From Phycisphaerae bacterium (GTDB taxonomy: Bacteria > Planctomycetota > Phycisphaerae > UBA1845): a DNA stretch of 64,000 nucleotides. Shown here one piece after another: positions 8,109-16,654 of this stretch. Position 1 is the stretch's first letter; each line of letters opens with the position of its first letter. The stretch covers positions 62,001 through 126,000 of the forward strand of contig JAJDDT010000102.1 in assembly GCA_029260165.1 (NCBI GenBank), read 5' to 3'. The notes under the pieces are model-generated. The model was not told where the DNA came from, did no database searches, and saw only the letters and a program-made list of their open reading frames with translations. Position numbers and translations under genes: made by a program.

Positions 8109-9632
8109 CTATGCGACAGCGAGGGCGGCATCAGTATCGTTTGCGGCTGCTCGTCGTCTTGCTCGTTTCTTGTATACCGCTCGAATGAAAACAAACAGGA
8201 AAACGCATCCCCCGATACCTGCGGCTGCTATTGAACCGGCGGCGGTGGGTTCACCCGCGATCATCAGGAACGGAATAACCTCTATTCTGCCCTCGATCGG
8301 CAGCGACAGTTCGATAATATATTCTGCGTCCTGCGGAAACGTGACGTGGAATTTGTACTCATTGTCGAACGGTTCGCGCGAGGTTGCCGGCTGAATGATG
8401 GTGTTGTCGCCAAACGTGCTCGTTTTCAGAATGCGAACGGAGATGGGTTTTTCGTAGACGCGTTTGGTCTCGCGGTTCTTGATGTAGAAGGCGAGGTTTG
8501 CGGGTTCCGCGGGCACCGGGTTTCCCGGGTAGGAAGTCAGCAAAACGTCATATGGCCCGGTTACTGCGGGGTATTCCAGCGTTGGGCGCTGCGGATAGTT
8601 CTCCTTGTAGGAATAATGCGGCAGCCCGAGAATATGGTGTGCGTCCGCGCGATCGACCATGGCGAAAGCCAGCAGCGTTATGGCAAGCAGCGTGATTTTT
8701 CCCCCAGTGATCGGTCGACGCTTGTTTTTCTCCGGCAGGCTGATGGTGTAGTAGAGCGCGTCTTCCGGACAATGTCGAATGCAGACGCCACAGTTGTCGC
8801 ACTCGATTGACGACGACTGCGTGATCGGGTTAAGACCTTCCTCGCAAATGGGGAAGCAGTCGGCGCAACCGGTGCAGAGGTCTGTCCTGAGCTTGATGCG
8901 CACGGGGCGCATCCACCCGATCAACCCATACAGGGCGCCGCCCGGGCACATCGTTCGACACCACCATCGTGGCGAGACGAGCAGTTCGAACGCGATGATC
9001 AGGGCCAACAACACGAGCATTCCGACCAGCGAGGTACCGAATATCCACGCGTGCACCGCACGACTGATGACGGCGGGTGGGTAAATCAGGGCGAAGAGGG
9101 GTGCTGAAAACGTGGCAGCGAGGGCGAGTCCGACTGCAAGGAAGATGTACTTGTTTCGGTGCGAGAAACGGACCTCGCCGGGACGAATCTCAGCCACGCG
9201 AAGCAGACGACGCAGCTTGCCGGTCAGCTCGAAAAGCAGATAGGCTGGGCAAATCCAACTGCAAAAAACACGACCCAGGAGCAGCGCGATCACGACCGGA
9301 ATGAGGATGGACGCGATCAGAGGCCAGTGGACATGTTTTGAAGCGGCCAGCATCTCCATGGCTGCGAGTGGATCGGTCAGTTCGACCCCCATCAGGCGCA
9401 TCGACCACAGGGTTCCCTTGTTTCCGTCCAGGAATTCCTGCGGTTTTTTCATTTCGTCGACGTAGGGGTGAACCATTTTCGTCACGACTTCACCACGAAG
9501 ACCGGCCATCAACTGGTCGTCGTCTATCACTCTTGCGGCGCGATAGTGGGAGTAGAGACTCAGGAGCGCCACGCCGATCACGACCAGAACCACGGCTGTC
9601 TGAAGCAGTCTTCGGATAATCTGAAGGATCAT
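8109..9632 (-). CDS. NapH-like quinol dehydrogenase with C-terminal periplasmic domain
   Basis: A 507-residue membrane protein. An N-terminal helix is followed by a short soluble part, then four helices with the NapH-family CX3CP motifs (FCSWICPAYLL and WCRTMCPGGAL) and two [4Fe-4S] clusters (CTGCADCFPICEEG, CDNCGVCIRHCPED). After a further helix (about residue 310-330) comes a predicted periplasmic beta-rich domain of about 130 residues, FixH/YtkA-like in flavour, and a final helix with a basic tail. NapH takes electrons from the quinol pool and hands them to NapG. The ATG at 9632 overlaps the upstream stop by four bases (ATGA). The added periplasmic domain is not part of standard NapH and may dock to a partner. 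Confidence 0.85.
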   Translation of the reverse strand: MILQIIRRLLQTAVVLVVIGVALLSLYSHYRAARVIDDDQLMAGLRGEVVTKMVHPYVDEMKKPQEFLDGNKGTLWSMRLMGVELTDPLAAMEMLAASKHVHWPLIASILIPVVIALLLGRVFCSWICPAYLLFELTGKLRRLLRVAEIRPGEVRFSHRNKYIFLAVGLALAATFSAPLFALIYPPAVISRAVHAWIFGTSLVGMLVLLALIIAFELLVSPRWWCRTMCPGGALYGLIGWMRPVRIKLRTDLCTGCADCFPICEEGLNPITQSSSIECDNCGVCIRHCPEDALYYTISLPEKNKRRPITGGKITLLAITLLAFAMVDRADAHHILGLPHYSYKENYPQRPTLEYPAVTGPYDVLLTSYPGNPVPAEPANLAFYIKNRETKRVYEKPISVRILKTSTFGDNTIIQPATSREPFDNEYKFHVTFPQDAEYIIELSLPIEGRIEVIPFLMIAGEPTAAGSIAAAGIGGCVFLFVFIRAVYKKRARRRAAANDTDAALAVA

Positions 9633-10351
9633 GTGGCTGCCTCCAGGGCAGGATGTTTTCGCGTTCTTACGACGCGGATGGCTGGCTCACCGCGCACGAC
9701 GGTGCGGCAGATGTCTTCGCACATTCCACACCCGACGCAGTGTTCCGTGAAAATCAGCGGTGCGAGAAACGCGCCCGGAACAAGCCTGATCGCCCGGTTG
9801 CGCAACGGGCAGAACATGTAACATTCACCGCACGGTCCACGACGCTCGGCGTGCGCATCGGACTCGGTCGGCTTGCGGCCTAACCGCACCAATAGATCCT
9901 GCTCCTCGCGGATGCGTTTGGCTTTGTAGGACAGGCACAGGTCTTCGCGCAGTTCGACAGAACCCATCTCGACTTCGGTTTTGTCGTCAAACGCCAACAG
10001 CGCTCCGGTCGGACAGACTGGCCCACACGCGTTGCACAACGTGCACCCATTTTTGGCTGGATCGACATAGGGCGAATGGAACAGATCACCATCCGCTTCG
10101 GTGTAGAATTGAATGGCCCCGGGTTCACACGCATCCTGACACTTGTAGCAGCGAATGCAGGCGGCCAGGAAGTCGCGTTCCGGTAGCGCACCCGGTGGCC
10201 TGAGAATTCCGACGAGTTTCTCGTAGGGACGTTTGACGATCGGATATTGCGACAGGCGCGTTCGGTTCAGAAAATGGGCGATGCTCCCGACAAGAGCGAA
10301 TCCCACCCCGACGGCCATCGTGCGAATGACCTCTCGTCGCGCGGTGGCCAT
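9629..10351 (-). CDS. NapG-like ferredoxin-type protein (second copy)
   Basis: A 240-residue iron-sulfur protein. The chosen ATG at 10351 gives MATARREVIRTMAVGVGFAL, a basic N-terminus plus hydrophobic stretch, possibly a divergent export signal with only one arginine pair at residues 5-6. It overlaps the upstream stop by one base (TGATG). RPPGALPERDF introduces the clusters CIRCYKCQDAC, CTLCNACGPVCP, CGECYMFCP and CVGCGMCEDICR, again four sites in NapG style. Longer in-frame readings up to 10537 would lie inside the preceding gene and are rejected. It likely forms a pair with the NapH-like protein encoded immediately downstream. Confidence 0.83.
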   Translation of the reverse strand: MATARREVIRTMAVGVGFALVGSIAHFLNRTRLSQYPIVKRPYEKLVGILRPPGALPERDFLAACIRCYKCQDACEPGAIQFYTEADGDLFHSPYVDPAKNGCTLCNACGPVCPTGALLAFDDKTEVEMGSVELREDLCLSYKAKRIREEQDLLVRLGRKPTESDAHAERRGPCGECYMFCPLRNRAIRLVPGAFLAPLIFTEHCVGCGMCEDICRTVVRGEPAIRVVRTRKHPALEAAT

Positions 10352-10959
10352 CACGCGTTGCTCCGTACGCGGATCGCATGGGGATAGCGGATGCACGACC
10401 GCTCGCAACATCCGCAGCCGACACACGCTTCCGCGTGGATGGTCGGTCGCTCCCACGAGCCGATCGTCATGGCTTCTCCTGCAAGCGGGCACGCTCGAAA
10501 GCAGGCGCCGCAGCTCCAGTTGTTGTAGGAATAGCACAGATCGAAATCAATCTCAGCCACACCGATGGCGACGTTGTCGAGCACGTTCTGTCTGTCTTTT
10601 TTCACCAGTTGCAGAGCACCGCTCGGGCAGACCTCGGTGCATTTGAGGTAGTCGCCGTCGTCGCTGGCACAGAGCATGCAGGCGGCTTTGCGGGGGTGCA
10701 TGGTCGGAGTGCTCGCACGTCCTCCGGGTTCGCTCAGCGGCATGGGAACGAGGGCGTGGTTTGGACACGCGTCGACGCACTGCATGCAGCGGATGCAGGT
10801 GGCGACAAAATCGTCTTCGGGCAATGATCCCGGTGGACGCAGCGGTGGCGGCTGATCGTTTGGCGAGTTTGATACCACGCCCACGGTGATCGCGCCGACA
10901 CCGATCGTCGCTCCGACGGCTACCGACTGTTTGACAAATTCTCGTCGACTGACGCCCAT
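10351..10959 (-). CDS. NapG-like ferredoxin-type protein (first copy), Tat substrate
   Basis: A 202-residue exported iron-sulfur protein. MGVSRREFVKQSVAVGATIG is a clear twin-arginine signal. RPPGSLPEDDF then leads into CIRCMQCVDACP, a CMLC...CTEVCP cluster, CGACFRACP and CVGCGCCERSC, enough for four [4Fe-4S] centres. The ATG at 10959 is 7 bases past the napA stop; an in-frame ATG at 11007 overlaps napA and lacks the signal at its front. It is the gene directly after napA and so the best candidate for the immediate electron donor to the reductase, or to a complex that contains it. Confidence 0.85.
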   Translation of the reverse strand: MGVSRREFVKQSVAVGATIGVGAITVGVVSNSPNDQPPPLRPPGSLPEDDFVATCIRCMQCVDACPNHALVPMPLSEPGGRASTPTMHPRKAACMLCASDDGDYLKCTEVCPSGALQLVKKDRQNVLDNVAIGVAEIDFDLCYSYNNWSCGACFRACPLAGEAMTIGSWERPTIHAEACVGCGCCERSCIRYPHAIRVRSNA

Positions 10960-10966
10960 GGTCGTT

Positions 10967-13741
10967 TCAGATAACCTCGATACGGGTCGCAAGTTTCTTG
11001 TAATCACACTGTCCGCTCACCGGATCCCACGCGCGGTGGCTTGCCGCGTTGACGAGCCATTTGTTCTTGCGCGGGTCGGCGCTGTCTGCGACGGACAGGT
11101 TCCATGGACTGAACAGGTAGCCACCCGGAACCTCGGATCGGGCGGGTCGAATCATACTCATCTGCCCGACGGTCACACGCGCTTCGTACGAACCTCGCCG
11201 CGTGACCAGACGCACCCGCTGACCGTCTTTCAGGCCGTAGCGTTTGGCGTCGTCGTCGTTGACCTCGACGTATTGTTCAGGGACGAGTTTTTGCGTCGTC
11301 GCGCCGCGGATGGTCTTGGCTGTGTGGAAATGTTCGTAAACGACGCCGAGGCCCAGCCAGAACGGGTAGAAATTATTTTTCTTATGATCGCTCAAGGACA
11401 TTGTTTCGTCGGCGTAAACGTCAAGATGCGGTAGCTCCGGCGGCAGACCGGCGTCGCGCGCCTTGACCAGGATGCGTGGCTTGCCCTTGTTGGGACCATC
11501 GGTGTGCAGGTCGTCGATCAGGAAGGGCCCCTCGCCGGGACGACGTTTGTCACCGTATTTCATCAGTTCCGTCGTGATGCTGTCGAGTTGTGTGTAATCC
11601 TGTTCACACAGTTTGATTCGCGCCTTTCCGTCGGCATGTCGGAAATCTCCGTAGGGTGCGCCAGCCCAACCCTCCTGACCCAGATAGCGTCGCGGTGTTC
11701 CACCTGCTTTGGCAATCTCGGCGGTTGGTGCGGGCCATTGAATACCTCGAAGACTGCGAAGCTGGTCGTATGGCGAGATTCCGTCGCGTTTTTCAACCTC
11801 GAGAATTCCCGAAAGATCCGCATCGGAGTTTTTGCTGGCGGCTACGATGTCGCGGAACACGTCCTCGGGATCGTACGCCATCAATCCGTTGCCCATTTTG
11901 ATTTTTTTCTCGTACGGGAAAATCGCGTGGGCATCGAGGCCCAGCTTTTCAGCCAACACCTTGCCCTTGTCGATGGCCATGTCCATGTCTGGTCGGCAAT
12001 TCGGTGGCGGATTTTTTGTTCCATCACAAATGTAGACACGTCGCTCCGACTGGATATAGGTGCCACCCGTCCATTCACCCCATGTGGCTGCCGGGAAGAT
12101 GATGTCCGCGTATAGATTGTTCGGAGCGTGCCGATAGATTTCCTGCACGACGACGAACATGCGCGATAGCGCTGGGCGGACGAGCGTCTCCAGATCGGGC
12201 ATGTGCACATGCGTCGTGTACATCCAGAACATCGCGTCCAACCCGCCCTGTAGCGCCCGTTCCATCATACCGATGACCATACCCGGATTGGGCAGGGCGG
12301 AGGTTTGGGCCAATCGCTCGCGCGGGACGTGCCAGCGGTCGGCGATGTGGTTTCGCCATGCCTCGTTTTTCAGTGGCTGATTGAACGGCAGGCGACCGGT
12401 CAGTCCGCCCATCAACCTTTCGCTCATCGCGTTGGGTTGTCCGGTTTGTGAATGACTGCCGCAACCCGGTCGGCCCAGATTACCGGTCAACAGATGCAGG
12501 TTGATGATGCTGATCGTGTTGTGTTGTCCGTGGAGCATCTGGTTGTAGCCAATGCCCCAAAAACTCAACACACCGCCCCGGCCTCTTTGGCGACCCTTGA
12601 TGGATGCCTCCGCCCAGGCCTGGGCGACTTTTTCGATCGTCTCAACAGTCACGCGTCCGTTGTCGATGCGGCGCAGGCGATCGACGACCTGTTCGGGCGA
12701 GTATTTTTCCAACACCCCGTCGCGATATGCTTTCCAACCGTTGGTGTGCTTTTCGAGCCATTCATCCGACATGCACGCTTTTGGATATTTCTTCATCAGC
12801 ACATGGGCGATGGCGTTGAGGTAACTGATGTCGCCGTTGAGCGTGGGAATGTGGTAACTGTTACGCGGGTTGATGTCTTCCAGTCCGATGACCGATCCCG
12901 TTTTTCGCGGGTCAGCCACGCAGGTGGGAATGTCATTTTTGGATTTGTGGTCAGCCACTCGCCAGAACAGAATCGGGTGGGCTTCGCGGGCGTTGTGACC
13001 CCAGAAGGTGATGAAATCCGCCTCCTCGATATCCTCGTAACTCGTGGGCGGTGCATCAGAACCGTAGGAGTGAAAATATCCGGTGACGGCAGACGTCATG
13101 CACATCCGCGCGTTGGCTTCGATCGAGTTGCTACCGATCACGCCTTTCATCAGGACGTTTTCGATCCACTGGGCTTCCATGGTGAGCTGACCGGAACCGT
13201 TCAGCCCGACCGCGTTGGGACCCTTTTCGCGAATCACCTCGGCGATGCGTTCAGCCACGATTTCCTCAGCCTCTTCGTAGGGAACTTCCCGATAGACATC
13301 GTCGTCGAATCGGCCCTTGGTTGCGGAGATGTGTCCCCTCAACGGGTCACTCATGTCGCGACGCACGAGTACCTTTTCGAGTCGGTCCCGATAGATCGGT
13401 TCGTGTGCGTTGAGACCCTTGATGCACTGAATTCCGCGATTCGTCGGATGCTTCTTGTCCGGGACCATGCCGACAACTTTTTCGTTCTCGACCTTGATCA
13501 GCGTACCGCAACCCACCCCGCAATACGGACAAGCCGCCTGCAACAACCTGACCCCGGTGTTTTGACCGGCGGTGAGGTCCGGCGAAGCGTTGGCCTGAAC
13601 AAATTCGCCCGGAAGCGCCGTTGTCATCGCGACGGCTGTACCGGTACCCGCCGCCATTTTCATGAACGAACGGCGGTCGAATTCCTCGCCATATTTGACG
13701 CGGCGATGGATTGTGCATGGTGTCTGTTTAGGATCACTCAT
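10967..13741 (-). CDS. napA: periplasmic nitrate reductase catalytic subunit (NapA-like molybdoprotein)
   Basis: A 924-residue bis-MGD molybdoenzyme predicted to reduce nitrate to nitrite in the periplasm. RRSFMK at 24-28 with a hydrophobic stretch is a Tat signal. Cys71, 74, 78 and 106 (CPYCGVGC ... CIKG) bind [4Fe-4S]. EANARMCMTSAV places the molybdenum ligand at Cys214, as in NapA. Later family motifs include HLLTGNLGRPGCG and QTGQPNA. It is about 90 residues longer than most NapA, mainly in the stretch before the cofactor-binding C-terminal barrel. It overlaps the upstream cytochrome gene by 8 bases. No NapB, NapC or NapD is encoded nearby, so its electron supply must differ from the classical system. 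Another oxoanion is possible, but the active-site context favours nitrate. Confidence 0.87.
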   Translation of the reverse strand: MSDPKQTPCTIHRRVKYGEEFDRRSFMKMAAGTGTAVAMTTALPGEFVQANASPDLTAGQNTGVRLLQAACPYCGVGCGTLIKVENEKVVGMVPDKKHPTNRGIQCIKGLNAHEPIYRDRLEKVLVRRDMSDPLRGHISATKGRFDDDVYREVPYEEAEEIVAERIAEVIREKGPNAVGLNGSGQLTMEAQWIENVLMKGVIGSNSIEANARMCMTSAVTGYFHSYGSDAPPTSYEDIEEADFITFWGHNAREAHPILFWRVADHKSKNDIPTCVADPRKTGSVIGLEDINPRNSYHIPTLNGDISYLNAIAHVLMKKYPKACMSDEWLEKHTNGWKAYRDGVLEKYSPEQVVDRLRRIDNGRVTVETIEKVAQAWAEASIKGRQRGRGGVLSFWGIGYNQMLHGQHNTISIINLHLLTGNLGRPGCGSHSQTGQPNAMSERLMGGLTGRLPFNQPLKNEAWRNHIADRWHVPRERLAQTSALPNPGMVIGMMERALQGGLDAMFWMYTTHVHMPDLETLVRPALSRMFVVVQEIYRHAPNNLYADIIFPAATWGEWTGGTYIQSERRVYICDGTKNPPPNCRPDMDMAIDKGKVLAEKLGLDAHAIFPYEKKIKMGNGLMAYDPEDVFRDIVAASKNSDADLSGILEVEKRDGISPYDQLRSLRGIQWPAPTAEIAKAGGTPRRYLGQEGWAGAPYGDFRHADGKARIKLCEQDYTQLDSITTELMKYGDKRRPGEGPFLIDDLHTDGPNKGKPRILVKARDAGLPPELPHLDVYADETMSLSDHKKNNFYPFWLGLGVVYEHFHTAKTIRGATTQKLVPEQYVEVNDDDAKRYGLKDGQRVRLVTRRGSYEARVTVGQMSMIRPARSEVPGGYLFSPWNLSVADSADPRKNKWLVNAASHRAWDPVSGQCDYKKLATRIEVI

Positions 13742-16652
13742 GGCTAGTCTCCTTGAGTGGTGTTGAGCGATTCAGGGCCACCGCCCCGTCATTCGCGTCG
13801 TGTGTTTCAGTGAAAGGCGTCGCAACCAGCGAGTGCTCCGCCGGAATCGTCATGGGCGATGGGGTCTCCGTCGACCAATGACGCATGTAGGCCACAATAT
13901 CGTCGATATCCTGCGAGGTAAGGTCAGTCACACCGTGCGCACCCTGCCCGAACGGGCGCATGGCTGTTCCGGTTCGACCGCGAACAATCGTCGCCTGTAA
14001 GAATCCATCCGTCGCAGCCGAGAGAAATCCCTCGTTGTTCAACTCCGGTGCCCAGGAGTTTCGCCCCTCGTCCCCATGGCAACCGGCGCAATTCGAGCGA
14101 AACAGTTCCCGTCCGTGCGCCAGGTCCCAGGGCACGACGAATCGATGGGGAATCTCCTGCGGCTTGCCCGGTCCAAAGGGTGGATCGTGCTCCCATGATC
14201 GAAGAAATGCCACCAGATCGTTTACGTCGTCGCTGGACAAGCTGAGGATCGATTGCGGACCACGTTTGACAGGTCTCATCTCCGTCCCCCGTCGTCCCAT
14301 CGCCATGGTCGCCATCAGAAAACCATCCGACGCGAAGCGCAGGAAGTTCGGATTCGACAACGCCGGTCCGCTGGTTCCCTCACCTCGGTCCCCGTGGCAA
14401 CTCACGCACTGCTGAGCATAGATCGTCGCGCCCCTGCGGGGGCGACCATGGGGCGACTTTGAAACACGGGTGATTTCATCGGGTTCGGTTCGCTCGAGAA
14501 GTCGCAGATACGCGATCAAGTCCTCGATCTGGCGATCGGAAAGCTCGGTAATGCCCTGGCCTCCCTTGCGGAAACCGCGCATCTCCGTGCCCTCCTTCCC
14601 GTTCGTGATCCAGTGTCGCAACATGACATTCGACACCGTTTCCAGAAATACGGGGTTATTCAGTTGAGGCCCGGTCGCGCCCTCGCCGTCAGATCCGTGA
14701 CACCCGGAACAATGTCCGGTGAACAAATGACGTCCCGCGTCCCAATCCCCCGGCGTCACCGATTGGGCGTGCCATTCTTCGGTCATCGAATCCTTCGTTT
14801 GCCATGTGCGCAGGTGTTGAATGATCGACGCGATGTCGTCGTTGCTCAGATGACGCCAGCTCGGCATTCCCGTACCGGGGCGCCCCTCGATCATGGTTTT
14901 CACGAGATAGCCGTCGAGCACAGCCGTTAGAAATGCCTGCGTGTTGATCGACGGGCCCAGATCTCCGGAACCGTCCGCCCCGTGACACATCGTGCAGTTG
15001 GCTTTGTAGAGAATCGCACCGATATCGGCCGACACGTCCGCGGAAGGTGCGTCCGAACAGCGTGCAAGAGCGCTGTCGAAATCGCTGTGCGGCGGCTGCC
15101 AATCGCGCATATACGCCAGCAAGTCGCTGATCTCCCGAGCGTTGAACTCCCGCCACGCGGGCATCGCCGTGTTGGGTCTGCCGTAGACAATCGTATCGCG
15201 CAGAAACGCGTCAGAAGCAACAGCCAGAAACGTCGGCGAATTCAGCGACACACCAATACCGCCCTCGCCGCTGCGACCATGACAGGCTGCACAATTCGCC
15301 CGATACAGGGCGGCTCCGACATGCATGTCGCCACGGGCTGCGCTGACGGCATCCAGATCGGGGACAGGCTCGTCCCAGCCACGGACGAAATCCACGAGCA
15401 ACGTGATTTCGTCGTCCGACAGGCCTCCCTCGTCCGCCCATCCGAGCATCTTCGTCCCCGGTCGTCCACGCGCGATGATTCGCCGCAGATAATCGTCACT
15501 CGCGACCGCCAACGTGTCGGGGTGATGCAGCGATGGCACGACAACATCAATCGAGCTGCGCCTTTCAACAACGATGTCGGTCCGATCCCAATGGTGACCC
15601 CACGGGTCGGCATTTGTAGGCCACAGTCCCTGACGCGTCGTCGTTCCGTGACCGTCCCTGCCATGGCAGGACGAGCAGAACATGCCATAAAGCGTGGACC
15701 CGCGAACAGGACCGCCCTCGCGAACACGCGAACGCGGAATATGACTGGCGGGGGCGGATTTGCGCTTCAAGCTCATCATATAAAGCGCAAGATCACGGGC
15801 TTCGTCATCGGTCAGCTCCATGTCCGGCATGACCGTCCCCGGTGACACCTCCTGCGGATATTTGAAATGCTCGAACAACCACTGCTCGACCGTATGTTCG
15901 CCTCGCACATGGGAAAAATCGAAACCGTGCTTACCTTTGTCACCAACATGCGTCAGGTCCGCCCCCAGTGTTCCACCGCGACCGCGATATTTATGACAGC
16001 CCAGACAACCCAGTTCGGTCATCAGCTTCTTGCCCTGTGCAAGTCGATCCGCACCGGGCAGCGATTGCTCCAGCGATCCCCGATCAATACTGCCACCCGA
16101 TGCGCCGGCGAACAGATCAGATTGGCCACCGTAAAGATCGTTCTCCGCGTGGCAACGACCACAACTGGTAAACACCGCATCGTCCCGCAGCAGGGGCGTT
16201 TCAATATGCGGAACAACCGTCCCATCGGATTGCCAGCCATGCGCCGACGCCTTCTGCGTTCCCCGTCCCACGCCGTGATGACAAATCGTGCAACCAAACT
16301 TTTCGGGTGGATGCCAACCCAGCCATTCACCGGGATGCGTTGTGAGCGGTTGCAACGCATCGACCATCCCCGGATTCTCAACACCGAGGTGGCAGGTCGT
16401 ACACCGATCGATCGTTTCGATATCAGGCAGGTATTGCTGTTTGAGGGTCACCTTGAATGACGAGGCTGATCGACGGGCAGCGTCGGTCGTTGCCGTCTCC
16501 AGCAGCAGATCGCCATACCGTTGCTGCACGGTTCTCCACTCACCGTGAAAATTCTCCTGATACGCCGCGATGAAAAGCACCGCCAGACACGCCAGCGAAC
16601 TGATCAGAAGAACGATCTTCGTACCATGAACTTGTCGATGATCCATTTTCAT
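13734..16652 (-). CDS. membrane-anchored ten-haem c-type cytochrome with tandem mono-haem modules
   Basis: A protein of about 972 residues with one N-terminal membrane helix and ten CXXCH motifs, so it should be anchored in the membrane with the haems in the periplasm. Haems 1-3 (CTTCH, CTICH, CGRCH) lie in the first 180 residues and haem 4 (CLGCH) in a separate module. Haems 5-10 (CSSCH, CAACH, CTMCH, CSGCH, CVSCH, CAGCH) sit in six tandem cytochrome-c modules of about 100 residues, each with a GXXGTXM-like distal methionine. It follows cytochrome b by a few bases and overlaps napA by 8, which suggests it carries electrons from the Rieske/b complex. ATG at 16652 and 16646 are both possible; AGG is better spaced for 16646. 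Confidence 0.88.
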   Translation of the reverse strand: MKMDHRQVHGTKIVLLISSLACLAVLFIAAYQENFHGEWRTVQQRYGDLLLETATTDAARRSASSFKVTLKQQYLPDIETIDRCTTCHLGVENPGMVDALQPLTTHPGEWLGWHPPEKFGCTICHHGVGRGTQKASAHGWQSDGTVVPHIETPLLRDDAVFTSCGRCHAENDLYGGQSDLFAGASGGSIDRGSLEQSLPGADRLAQGKKLMTELGCLGCHKYRGRGGTLGADLTHVGDKGKHGFDFSHVRGEHTVEQWLFEHFKYPQEVSPGTVMPDMELTDDEARDLALYMMSLKRKSAPASHIPRSRVREGGPVRGSTLYGMFCSSCHGRDGHGTTTRQGLWPTNADPWGHHWDRTDIVVERRSSIDVVVPSLHHPDTLAVASDDYLRRIIARGRPGTKMLGWADEGGLSDDEITLLVDFVRGWDEPVPDLDAVSAARGDMHVGAALYRANCAACHGRSGEGGIGVSLNSPTFLAVASDAFLRDTIVYGRPNTAMPAWREFNAREISDLLAYMRDWQPPHSDFDSALARCSDAPSADVSADIGAILYKANCTMCHGADGSGDLGPSINTQAFLTAVLDGYLVKTMIEGRPGTGMPSWRHLSNDDIASIIQHLRTWQTKDSMTEEWHAQSVTPGDWDAGRHLFTGHCSGCHGSDGEGATGPQLNNPVFLETVSNVMLRHWITNGKEGTEMRGFRKGGQGITELSDRQIEDLIAYLRLLERTEPDEITRVSKSPHGRPRRGATIYAQQCVSCHGDRGEGTSGPALSNPNFLRFASDGFLMATMAMGRRGTEMRPVKRGPQSILSLSSDDVNDLVAFLRSWEHDPPFGPGKPQEIPHRFVVPWDLAHGRELFRSNCAGCHGDEGRNSWAPELNNEGFLSAATDGFLQATIVRGRTGTAMRPFGQGAHGVTDLTSQDIDDIVAYMRHWSTETPSPMTIPAEHSLVATPFTETHDANDGAVALNRSTPLKETSHE

Positions 16653-16654
16653 AC

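Noticed and set aside
12452-13747. A 431-codon plus-strand frame opposite napA
   Set aside because: It is a shadow of a gene with all expected NapA cluster and active-site residues on the minus strand.
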